The notes below the pieces were generated by a model. The model was not told the origin of the DNA. It was given only the letters and a program-made list of their open reading frames with translations, and ran no database searches. Position numbers and translations under genes: made by a program. A stretch of 64,000 nucleotides of DNA from Rotaria sp. Silwood1 (taxonomy: Eukaryota > Rotifera > Eurotatoria > Philodinida > Philodinidae): positions 678,746-742,745 of the forward strand of contig CAJNOP010000085.1 in NCBI GenBank assembly GCA_905250075.1. The letters are read 5' to 3'. This document shows, in pieces, positions 27,404 to 38,389 of the stretch (the stretch's first letter is position 1; each line of letters begins with the position of its first letter).

Positions 27404-28020
27404 GGAAGTCCTCTAACTATTCAATCGCTATTTACTTGAGACTTTGTGCATTCTGTAGACCCAAATAAAATTATGATTATCGTTAAAAGATTTCTTGCTT
27501 GTAGCTTATTGTCGTGAAGATACTACTGCTATTTTATAATATTTTTAAAGTAAATGCCGTGGTTCGCCTCAGGAACATCAAAAAAACTTTTTTTTTTGAA
27601 TTTCGACTTGAAAATTTGCATAGAGACAGATCTTTATGAGATTGGCTTGGTGTGATTTTTGATTTGCTTCAATTTTGAAATAGATACATCAAACTTGCAG
27701 GTTTATATCAACGATGTAAAAGACACACTATTACCATAGTGGTATCTTAGGATAAGAACAACGATAAGATCTGAAATAAATTATCTCTAAAGCATGTCTA
27801 TACGCAAATTTTCAAACAGAAACTCAAAAACCAGTCTTTTTTTTTCATTCTTGAGGAGGATTGCGGCATTTGTTTAAAAAAAATAATGTAACAGTGCAAT
27901 AGCTCCATTACAATAAGCTAAAAGCAAAAACTCTTTTTAGATTATTCACAACAGATTTGGATCTATAAAATGAACATAGTCTCAGCTTGAAAGCGATTGA
28001 ACAGTTAGATGATTTCTCCA
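27404..28020. repeat. Fold-back/MITE-like inverted repeat
   Basis: About 27404-27640 pairs with about 27800-28020. Matching blocks include 'ctctaactattcaatcgct' with its complement near 27990-28008, 'aaatgccg' near 27551 with its complement near 27865, and 'gaaaatttgcatagaga' near 27610 with its complement near 27800. The arms are diverged and the exact ends and target duplication are unclear. No transposase frame is present. Confidence 0.7.
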
Positions 28021-28782
28021 ACGCTTGGTTGAGAAAATCAATCTTTTGCTATGGCAATGATCAATATTTAATTCACTAATATAGAAATGATACTGTATTA
28101 AGATATCAGATATATCAATAATGTTAACGATAGATAATAATCATATTTCATTGAATAAAATTAATTTTCAAGAAAATTTTTCTATGATATTTTTAAATGA
28201 ATAAATTCTATGTTAAAGAGATAAATTTCAATTGAATTTATTTCTTTTTTTTATATAAGTTGTTTAAAATTCTATTGAATTATTTACATTTTTTTTTTTT
28301 TACTTATATAGACTTCATAAATAATATATTTCATTGAAAAAAAATTATCTTAAGAGAACATATTGATTGTTCAGAATATTTCTTTCTTTCCAAACACTTG
28401 ATTAACCTTTCTGTACGTTCTTTATTGAATAATTCTACTAGTCAAGTTTTAACATAAAGAATTAACGAACGAACAAAAAAAAAAAAAATCTATTTATTTC
28501 TCTATATAAAATAATAAGATCATATATTGTCACATGGCATAAATATATTCATCCAGGGTATTGTAACTATAAATCATTGTCGAAAAATCGAAAGAAAAAT
28601 ATCTATATAAATAGTGTATGTAAGTGTTATTTCGGACGAAAAGAAAATATTCTATTTATTTATTTCTTTTCTATCTATCGTTTGTTTTTCTTATTGATGT
28701 TGTAGTGGTGATATTTTCTTTCAAAAAGCAAAAAAAAAAAAAAACAAAAAAATAAATAAATAAGTGATTCAATTTAATAATA

Positions 28783-31700
28783 ATGGAACGACAAGAACAT
28801 CGATATATGGATGATGAACAAGAAGAACATACTATTGGTAGTCTTGATACATCTATGGATAGATATCTTGAACATCATGAACTTTGGAGAAAACGTATTC
28901 CACAAGGTTTGAAAAAAAATTATTTATTTTGTATTATTTTCTTTCTTTTTTAGATGGATCAAGTTTATTTCGTGCTGTATCAGAAGATGTAAGAAAATCA
29001 AAAACAATAACAATTTGTTTTTTATTTATCTTTATATAGTTATTCTCAACACAAGTTCATCATTATGATGTTCGTTTAAAATGTATTGAATATATGGAAT
29101 TGAATACTAATGAATATAGTCCAGTAAGAAATTTATTATAATTAAATTTTTTATTAATTTTTTTGCTTTTAGTTAATTACAATGCCATTATCAAAATATT
29201 TAACTCATTTAAAAGATCCAACTGTAAGATAAAATTGAATTAAATATAAAACAAAAAAATTTTTTTGGTTTGTTTTTTTAGACACCAGGTGGTATGCTTG
29301 AAGTAGAAGCACTTGCACGATGTTATCGGTATGAAAAAAAAAAAATTATTTGATTTTTTTTTTATATTATTTATTTAGTGTTCGTATTATTGTTTATTCT
29401 GGTAAAGATCATGATCCTGTTGAATGTCAATATGGTTCAAAAACAATTATGCTTTCATTAATTGGTTATCAATTTGATCGAGTTATTACAGAAGAACGTC
29501 GTCGACTTTTAGGAATTGTTCAAGGTAAGAAATTTTTATTTTTGATATACAATCTCGTTGCAAAAAAAAATGAAAAATTAATATATTTATGCGTTTTTTT
29601 TTCTTTTAAAAAGTTTCTTTTCGGAAATTTAGTAAATTTCAATAGTTAAAATATCATTTTGTAAAATTAAAAATCCTATTTTTTTTCTAGTAAAAAAAAA
29701 ATCTGGTTTTTCGACGCTTATTTTCAAAATATGTTTGTTTGAATATTTGATTTTGACGTTAACTATTACCTTGTATTCTGAAAAGGCAACCGGAAGATTA
29801 AACGAATTGAGATAAGTGATTTAGTCGAATTAATGATAATTTCTCCTTCATTTAACATGATAATTGTACAAAATCTATCTCTCTCTTTAATCATTGAAAA
29901 CAAAATTTTTGATCCGATGTCTGAAAAAAAAAAAGAAATTTAACGATAAAAAATTACCATAATAGTTATTATATAACAAACTAACTAATGTGAATTTCGA
30001 TTCGGTTGGAAAAGGCCATCACAACTTTGAACCAGGTTGAAATTTGCTTCACTAATACCTTACAAAAAAAAAACCTAATTTCTATCAATACTTTGTACAC
30101 TCTTTACCATTAAAGCATAATAGCATTTCGACTTGAGTTTTCATCCATAGAGAGATCTGTTTGTCAATAACTTAAACAAATATTATTCGTCCTGAGATAA
30201 TAAAGTTCCAAAAAAATCACTCGTATTTCTCGGAAGATACTAGAATTCGGTTTTTTTTGGGACTTCAATATCTGCGGAATGAAACACGTTTTTTAACGTA
30301 CACAGAGATGAGAATTTATGAAGTGACATAGAGTTTGGTTTGAAGTCCCAGTGGATTTTTGGGATCGAGTCTATAATCAAGCCGTTCGATGTTGTTCTAA
30401 CAATGGAGGTGTGTGTATTGTTGAGCGAAAAAGTGGCACATGGTCGGGTCAAACGAAAGCTCTCAATGACAAACTAACAAGGTTAAAATATTAGCTGCTG
30501 TTGGCTTGCCTAGAGGGAGATATTTAACTTTTAAGTGTAGGTGTAAAAATGAATCAGGAAAGGTTTTTTCCACTATTATAAGGACAAAACATAGTGTTGT
30601 TCGGGCCATATGAAAGAGGGACCCTACAAACCCTATAATCGGCCTGAACAACACTATGTTTTGTAGTTATAGTAGCGGAATGAATTTTTCTAGTGATTCA
30701 TAGAAAATGCCGTTTTCATGACCTACACGAAAAATTCACTCTACTATTGTAAGGACAGAACATAGTGTTGTTCGGGCCATATGAAAGAGGGTCCCTACAA
30801 ACCCCCTAATCGCCCCGAACAACACTATGTTTTGTCCTTATAATAGTGGAGAAAACGTTTCCTGATTCATTTTTACACCTACACTTAAAAGTTAAATATC
30901 TCCCTCTAGGCAAGCCAACAGCACCTAATATTTTAACCTTGTTATTTTGGCGTTGAGAGCTTTCATTTGACCCGAACATGTGCCACTTTTTCGCTCAACA
31001 ATACACACACCTCCATTGTAAGTGAAATTTTGATATACTTTATATGAAATATTATGATTTTTTTTTTTAGCTTATGTTTATAAATTTCTATACAGTGAAG
31101 TATTTAATCAACCAAAAGTAGTCGAGCAAGCGAAAGCAATGTTAAGAAAATCTGATACACTTTATTATGGTGTTAAAGGAGCTAGCATGCAAAAGTAAAA
31201 ATACTATAAATTTGAATGGATTACAAATTATTTTGTTTTTTATTATTTTCAATATTTAGACATTCAGATCGATCAGAAAAGAAAACAAATCATGAATTAA
31301 TTCCTGTACCATATCGTACAGCTAAAGCATTTGAACCAGCTATTTATCGAAATGTTGCTTATGATGTTTATATGAATGATCATTTTAAAAAGTATATTGA
31401 TAGAAATATTATTAAACAACATCAACATATTCCATTTATGACACATAATCGATTAATTGAACGTTTTGGTAAAAAAAAATATATTTATATAACAATTAAT
31501 TGTTTTGATTTATAGGTGTTAAAATGCATTTGCCTGTTTCTTATATAAATCCACCAGATTGTCGACGAGTCATTGTTACATTATCTAATTCTGATGAATT
31601 ATTTGCTTATTATGTCGGTGAAGATGCTGATACAAATATGCATAATGTTTATCTTGTTAAATTTGGTTCAATGTGAGATCTTTTTTTTTTGATTTAAATT

Positions 31701-34077
31701 CATAGAAAAATCTTTTTCATGTGTTTTTTTTTCTTGTCTTCATATAGGACTAAAACAACTGGTGAGAAAATGTTCGATTTTCCAGCTTCACTTGGTCGTC
31801 GTCCAGTTACATTTGCACAATTAAAACGTCATACAAATATGTATCGAAAATTAAAACCATGTTGTAAGTGATTCTTTATTCATAATAAAGAAAATTTTTA
31901 TTTATATTTGATTTAGTGGATGCAAGTTTACAATTTTTTGAAGAACGTTCATCACGACGACAACGACAACAAATAGTAGAGTATGGAAATAATCAAACAG
32001 TTCAATTGTAAGATATGTTCTGTAAAAATAAATCAATTTTCATGAATATGAAAAACTTTATCTGAGAGAAAACTATCAGACTTCAAAATTGAAGTCTTTG
32101 TAGTTTCCTATTTGACTTTGTCTTATTGAAGTACTGTAGAATAGATCTTTTGTATTGTTCTCAATTTCAGGCAACTGAATTCCGTTAAAGATTAATAAAC
32201 AGGAGTGTCTGTACTCAATAGAAAGAAGAAAAATGTAACAATTAATATTATTGATACAATATTGTAGGATATTATTTTGCCACATATGATCTTCTGAGTA
32301 CGCCGCTAAGTGATGTCATTGCTAAATCTGACCAGATCTTATGATTTTTGAGGATCATCTTCGATGGAAAAATATCTATTAACAAATGTATTAGTGACTA
32401 AGAAAGGATAGACGAAAGCTAATTAAACAAAATGTTCATTAATTCTTCAGATCATTGAATTTTGGAATACTAAGTCATTTTTGAAGAGACTTGTGGATAA
32501 AACTTGAACGGACCTACGCTCCTGAAAAATTACCTAAAGTAGAAGTGAGAGGCGAATGAAAGAATAAACATTTCTCAATAAAATTCTATAGTAATGATCA
32601 ATTAACTTTAAGTCATTTTTTAATATCGAGTGTGTTGATAAGAGATATCCAAATTTCTCAATTTCTATAAAAAACATTCTTGCAGAATGAGCTCGATCAT
32701 TTCTTAATAATTGTGTGCAAACTCTCGATTCTCATATTACTTTGTAGAGAAAAATATTCCGTCCAAACTTAATTTACGCACTTCTAAAACGTCCACTTAT
32801 AACTTCTAAACTAGTAGTTCTACAAAAAAAAATTAAAACTAGATTCGAAAAGAGCACAAAAGTCTGAGTCTAATCCAACCTGTAAGCTTCTTCAAACAGC
32901 TAAAAAATAAATTAATATTGTGTCTAAATACTTTTCAATTATTCTTTATAAATGTTTATTGACTAACTCATGTCACTGAACATTTTCTAATTCGAAATAA
33001 AAGACTAAAAATTTATTTATTTAGTTTTCGTCCATGTCCACCATTAATGTCACCAATAAATCCAACTGTTCTATGTTCACCACCTCTTGAAAATTATTCA
33101 CCAAATTCTAATTGGATTCCTCCACCACCTCCTAGCCATCAAACAATGCCAATATTAATGCCAATTAATAATTCTGATCAAATGCAATTACATCATCGTC
33201 TTAGTGTTAATGTTACTGATCATTATGAATGGACAACAAATCCAACACATTTTTTTCCTAGTTATTCAGCAACAACAAATTCATCAAATATAGATACAAT
33301 GTCATTAAATGGAAGTTTAAGTAGTAATACAAGTACAAATGATAGTTCGTCTTATCCAATATTAGCACCAATGCCAACAGTTTATTTTAATCAATATCCT
33401 CAACAACCATCAGGTGAACAACAACAACAACAACAATATATTCAACCGACTGTATTTTTTCCACAACCAATTTCACCAAGATTAATCAATGAACAAATAC
33501 AACAAAATATGATGAATGATGTTTCATCGAATAAGTTTGTATTTTTTTTTTTGTTGTTGAAAATATCTAATGACACTAAGTTCTAATTTGAATATTTTAT
33601 TTTTAGACTTTTTGCTGGTCAAACTCCATTTGTTATTATGGTAAATTTTTTTTTTTTTTAAATAAAACTTTACTTAAAATTTTTATCATTCTAAAATAGT
33701 CTCCACCACATTCAGTAATTGGTCCAGGACCACAACAACCTGTTTCAGGTAAAATAATTTTACTATAATCTCTTTTATTAATGATTTATTTATTAGGCTT
33801 TCATCCAGTTTCAATGATGCCACGTGTTTGTGTCGATCCCATGAATTGTTCATCAAATGGTCCTAATGTTTATCTTCCTACTGGACAAAATCTAATGTCT
33901 ACACAGCAACAATCATCACCAAAACTTCCTATTTTTTATTCATCATCACCACCAACACCCTTTACTCAATGGATTCCTACTGCTCCGCCACCACAACCAC
34001 CACCACCACCACCACCTTATTTTATGTTATCTAATCATCAACCAGCACAACATTTTCCTTTTCAACAGTTAATTTGA
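28783..34077 (+). CDS. OTU-domain protein of the ALG13/OTUD4 type with degenerate catalytic residues
   Basis: Exons: 28783-28906, 28954-28988, 29040-29123, 29173-29223, 29282-29328, 29379-29524, 31071-31194, 31260-31468, 31516-31672, 31748-31863, 31917-32007, 33025-33534, 33607-33640, 33700-33748, 33797-34077; 685 residues, all GT-AG. The OTU fold spans about residues 40-175. It starts DGSSLFRAVSED, where deubiquitinases have DGNCLFRA, so the catalytic Cys is Ser45. The later GYQFDRV replaces the usual HYD, so the catalytic His is Gln145. The nucleophile and its base are therefore both missing, and deubiquitinase activity is unlikely. The following PVPYRTAKAFEPAIYRNV block matches the conserved segment after the OTU domain in ALG13 and OTUD4. 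A Tudor-like domain may follow but is not clear. The C-terminal 300 residues are Gln/Pro/Ser-rich with poly-Q and poly-P. I cannot decide between ALG13 and OTUD4 orthology; no glycosyltransferase domain is present. Confidence 0.88.
30401..31018. mobile_element. Harbinger/Tourist-like MITE in an intron of the OTU gene
   Basis: A 618-bp fold-back lies in intron 6. The ends CAATGGAGGTGTGTGTATTG and its exact complement are flanked on both sides by TAA, which fits the 3-bp TWA duplication of PIF/Harbinger elements. The arms stay similar for about 250 bp on each side. Each arm also contains a roughly 110-bp palindrome (about 30571-30680 and 30737-30850; core 'aacatagtgttgttcggg'). There is no transposase, so it is non-autonomous. 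Family assignment rests only on the duplication and end structure. Confidence 0.75.
32008..33024 (+). other. Long intron 11 of the OTU gene
   Basis: This 1.0-kb intron separates the folded part from the Pro/Gln-rich tail exon. No reading frame or large repeat was recognised, apart from a short palindrome near 32080-32100. Confidence 0.6.
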
Positions 34078-34160
34078 ACTGTGTGTATGTGTGATTTTGT
34101 TTCTATTTTTTGTTTTTTTCTTGTTTCAGTTGAAAATTTAACTCTTGTACAGTTATTAGA

Positions 34161-34187
34161 TCTATCTATCTATCTATCTATCTATTA
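34161..34187. repeat. TCTA microsatellite
   Basis: About six perfect TCTA/ATCT units sit in the 3' UTR of the OTU gene. Confidence 0.9.
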
Positions 34188-34250
34188 TTGTTTGTGAACT
34201 AGAGACTTCTATTTTTTTTCCTTATGGGATTCATTTGTATATATATATGT

Positions 34251-34256
34251 ATTAAA
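34251..34256 (+). terminator. Variant polyadenylation signal ATTAAA for the OTU gene
   Basis: ATTAAA lies about 175 bases after the stop at 34075-34077. No AATAAA is closer. Confidence 0.4.
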
Positions 34257-35814
34257 GTGTGTATGTAGTTTGTTTAAGTTGGCTTTTTTTATAAGCGTAT
34301 ACACTATGTGTACTCGAGAGGACACGAAAGAAGAAGTATTAATATATATATACAGATATGTACACATTCATGTAAACTTGTTCAAATTTTTAATATAGAC
34401 AATCTATATCAATAAGAATATGCGCATTCATGATTGTTTGATAGAGATACTGTTTTTGAAATTATTATATGCTGAAAAAATACGATTCGTTTATTACATT
34501 ATTTCTGGAGAAAGCATTTGATTTACAGAATATTTCGAAGATCTACTAACGAGGAAACTTTTTCAATTGATCAATCTAGGTTATCAACCGTACTGATTCT
34601 GAATATAACCATGAAAATTCTTCGTATGTTTTTATATGCTGGTTTTTCAGATTTACAAATATTTTGCTAAAATCGTTTTTGACCTACACAGATTATAGAG
34701 GATATCGAGTTGTCTACAAGGCAATGATCTTTTCTATTGTCCAAAATAAGTTTCATATCATACAGATTTTCATATTGAAATATTTATATGTATATAATGT
34801 TTGAGTTTAAATGATTCCATTTTCTACAAAAATAAAAAAATTGATTTGAAACAGAAAAAATTCCTGTGAAAGTTTTATTCGTTTGTAAAAATCAGCACAT
34901 GAAAACATAAGATGATTTCCCTATAGTTATATTTAAAATTAGTATGATCGATAGAGTCCATCGAGTTGATTTCGTACCCAGACCTAGTCAGGGTCAGGTT
35001 TGTAAATTTTAGATCTGCTAGGGTCTAGTGGTTGGTAACCTCTCTAATCCATTAGCTTCCGTTAACAAAGAAACGATAGATCAATTGAAAACATCTACTC
35101 GAAAGATATAATTTCTCTATTAACTTATTTTACATCAAACTAGAATCAAGTCTTCAAATACTTATCAATCATATATGATAAAAAACATATTGTGTCATTA
35201 TATGGATTTAAGATCTACCATATTTTGATTTGATCAATTTTTTAAGTATCTACATAGGGGGATCAAAAAGTTCTGAGAATTTTAAAAAAGAGCGTGTTGG
35301 ATTTGATGATCTATTCAGATTTAAAAAGAAACAGAACAAGCCATGTTATAGAGCAAGCCGAGATGTGTCGAACGGTATATAAAAAAATTTGTTTTCATAA
35401 GATTTTGAGGGAATCAAAATGGTTTTACTGGTAGCCGACCATTGTGAGCCTTGGTATCAGTCGAAAGTGTTTGTAAAAATAATCTTCTTATATACAGTTT
35501 TGTAGCACTTTTCACGGGCTACAAGCTCATATACTCAGCATCTCCGCTCGTCCTATCTTTGATAGGAAAAAATGCAACTTTTCGATGATCCACCATCGTT
35601 TTCCACAGGTAATGGCTGTTGGTGAGTCTTTGAATCCATGAGCGTCTACCAGTAAATCCAGATTGGTTCTCTCAAAATCTTATGGAAACAAAATTTTTGA
35701 TATACCATTCGACGCATCTCAGCTTGCTCTATAACATAGTATGTTTGGTTTTTTAATTCTGGATAGGTTACCAGACCCGGCATGATCCTGTTTAAAATTC
35801 TCAGAAGTCTTTGA

Positions 35815-36475
35815 TAGGGTCCTGCGGGAACGACTTTTCCCCGTGTTTTCCCGTCCCGTTTCCCGCGGGAATCGGGAACGGGAATTCTGGTGGACACTCC
35901 GGGAACGGGAATTGTATTAAAAATTTCTGTTCCCGGCAAACCCTATGTCCGATTTCTGTTTGCATTAAAATCTGTTTATCTTACAGTATTCGATTTCCAA
36001 TAACTATTTGAAATATAATTGAAAAGAGAACAAATATCAGTCAACAAAATCAGACAAGTTCATTCAAACATAGATTATGAGAATCACGATATTCTTTACC
36101 ACCATCGTCGTCGTCGGCATCGAAGTTGGGATCATCAAGATTACATATATGTCAAACTTGAAACTTGAATTCAATTGAAATTTCAAGTTTCAACTGAAAT
36201 TTCAAGTTTCAAGTTTCAACTGGAATTTCAAGTTTCAAGTTTCAACTGAAATTTCAAGTTTCAAGTTTCAATAGGTTTATGAGTCTTGAATCAGAAATTT
36301 ACTTTTAATATACGGAATCTTGTATTGTGAGAAACATGATGTCGCTAAAAGCTAGTATCAGGTAGGAATAGTGTTGATGAATGTGAATAATGAAATCCTT
36401 GTAGCTATTCTCAAAGCATTACGGGAACGGGAATACGGAACGGGAACCAAAAAAAGTTGTTCCCGCAGGTCTCTA
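35815..36475. mobile_element. hAT-like MITE with 8-bp target duplication
   Basis: The ends are TAGGGTCCTGCGGGAAC and, in complement, TAGAGACCTGCGGGAAC. An identical 8-bp direct repeat, GTCTTTGA, flanks the element (35807-35814 and 36476-36483). The TIR form and the 8-bp duplication fit the hAT superfamily. The interior has repeated CGGGAACGGGAAT blocks near both ends and a tandem repeat in the middle. There is no transposase frame. Confidence 0.85.
36168..36272. repeat. Tandem minisatellite inside the hAT-like element
   Basis: About four units of roughly 27 bp, each combining 'aagtttcaactgaaatttc' with an extra 'aagtttc', differing by a few bases. Confidence 0.85.
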
Positions 36476-38346
36476 GTCTTTGATCTTCCTAGTAAAATAA
36501 ATTTATTGATGAGATTTTGTTTTTCAATTATTCACAATGATGTTTCTCGATATTAATTATATGAAAATTTTCACTTATATTAAAAACAATTTTTATAACT
36601 ATCTAATAGTATTTATTCAATGAGGTATGAATTAGATTTATAATTATACTTTCTTTCTGATGTAAAGGATTTACCAAAGTATTGAGAAAGTTAATTATTG
36701 AATTCCATATATTCATCTTGATTAACTAATTATACATGCATATCTTAGTCATGAATCTATGAAACAATGGCATTACACTTTTTATTGATAGAATGTTCTT
36801 CAAAATCACACTGATTTATTTAGAATATGGATTTTGAACTTTTCATTAGCTTTGTTTGTTGTCTTTTTTCCCATTTTTTTCTCAAAAATTTGACAAAAGA
36901 AGAAAATATTCTTAGTACTAATGCTTGATATATTAACATCGACTAAAGCTATATAACCATATGATCACGTTTCTTCTCATTTCTAATTTTACTCAAAAAA
37001 TATTCTTACGCAAACTTTTCATAATGAATAAAGTGTAAGAATAATCATACATTGAATGGTTGATCAATTGTACATATTTTATGCGAGATCGTATGAATCT
37101 CACGGACAGTCTAAATAATACAGACATTGTAAATTATCATCGAAGTTATCTTGATCTTTATGTAAGTACATTACATATTTATGAATCTTCATTTTTATCC
37201 AAATACGATACTATTATAACTAGACGAAGAAATGTCAACATTGCACGAACTATGAAACTATCAGTCGAACTTAATATTGATCAATATATTTTTCCACTTT
37301 AGATAACGTCTTTTGACAGAATATAGCATTCGTTAGAACAAACATAAAAAATGTCTTTACTAAATTACTATTTTCTAATACACAAACGTAATTGTTCTAC
37401 TGCATTAAAAAAAAAACGTGCTACTTTATCAAAATATGAAAAAAGAATGATTGTTTTTGGATTTTAGAAGTAATACGTCATATCTGATACATTTTATTCA
37501 TATTAGAAGAAAAAAGACCGCTGTCGACAAGTGTTCGCTAGATAACAATCTAACAAACAAGAAAAGTTTGTTTATACGTTGTAATTTTTGAATATCATTG
37601 ACTCATTACTCACAAGTAACTTATTTATTTGCAACGTGTCTCACCGTCAGAGGTACGTTTTCCACCTTTCTCTTTTCTTTACGTTCTTCATTATATTATG
37701 CTATTCAGAAGAAACAAATTAAGATTTGTTTTGACGGTCCGAATGCACAAACGGTATTAAATTGGTTGAAAAAAAAATAGGCAACGAAAGAATCGTGAAA
37801 AAACTGGCGAAAAAAAGATCGAGAAAAAACTAGTGAAATAGTTTATAGCAAAAAAAAACTGGCACTCATATGAATTTGTCGAATAAATATACTTGAATAT
37901 CCTCAATCAACGAGATGAAGATATTTTATTGCGCATAAAAATATAGTCGATGCTTAAATAGACCAACCAAAATAATAGCGGACCGAAATACTCAGGTAAA
38001 AAATCAACGACAAAACTATATTGTTTTTTTTTACGCAGGTTGAGTGTAAGTGTTCCCATCGATCTTCGCTTTATCTCTGACCTCAAATTCTACATCTTAC
38101 TGACCAATAGATTTCCTTAATGACATCTGGAACATTATCGACATTTTTAAGGAGAATATAGTTTTTTCTTACCATTTTTATATGACTGAAATTTTTTGTA
38201 TTCGTCATAATTATTGTCGACATTTTTTTTTGTGTCTGCTTTGTTTCACTATTCTTTCGTTTGTTATTTTTTCTTTCGACCATTTTCATACGTACAATGC
38301 ATACGTTACATACTAATCTTTACTACTAACAAAAATTTTTGTATAT

Positions 38347-38362
38347 TTTTTTTTTATTTCAG
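38347..38362 (+). promoter_or_regulatory. Splice-acceptor-like site upstream of the F-box gene
   Basis: A long T-tract followed by TTTCAG ends 27 bases before the ATG at 38390. It could be the acceptor of a 5' UTR intron or a spliced-leader trans-splice site; trans-splicing is known in bdelloid rotifers. Neither can be decided from DNA alone. Confidence 0.4.
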
Positions 38363-38389
38363 ACGAAAATATTCTAACAAAACGCTTTG

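Larger units (their letters stand above)
26595..28782. other. Intergenic region between cadherin and OTU genes
   Basis: AT-rich non-coding spacer. It includes the cadherin 3' UTR, a fold-back element (described separately) and, just before the OTU-gene start at 28783, an A-rich 5' leader. No gene was recognised. Confidence 0.6.
35255..36492. mobile_element. Fold-back element interrupted near its right end by a hAT-like insertion
   Basis: The left arm (35258-35440) begins GGGGATCAAAAAGTTCTGAG. The right arm lies at about 35640-35814 and resumes at 36476-36492. Long blocks pair, for example 'tgttatagagcaagc' at 35345 with its complement near 35733, and 'cataagattttgag' at 35395 with its complement near 35675. 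Without the insertion the element would be about 570 bp. The terminal sequence is reminiscent of mariner-type ends, but the family is uncertain. Confidence 0.75.
34078..38389. other. Intergenic region between OTU and F-box genes
   Basis: Contains the OTU-gene 3' UTR, the nested transposon pair at 35255-36492, and AT-rich sequence. Short frames at 37081-37302 (MRDRMNLTDSLNNTDIVNYH...) and 37598-37780 have no recognisable domain and no clear splice partner. They may be gene remnants, but I do not call them genes. Confidence 0.5.

Noticed and set aside
28783..34077. Calling the OTU gene an active ALG13 glycosyltransferase/deubiquitinase
   Set aside because: No glycosyltransferase domain precedes the OTU domain, and the catalytic Cys and His are both replaced.
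35646..36011. Frames across the 35.6-36.0 kb region
   Set aside because: They are explained by the fold-back arm and the GC-rich end of the hAT-like element, not by a gene.
37060..37780. Two short plus-strand frames that might be a receptor-like gene
   Set aside because: The hydrophobic segments are too short and broken by stops, and no splice model joins them.
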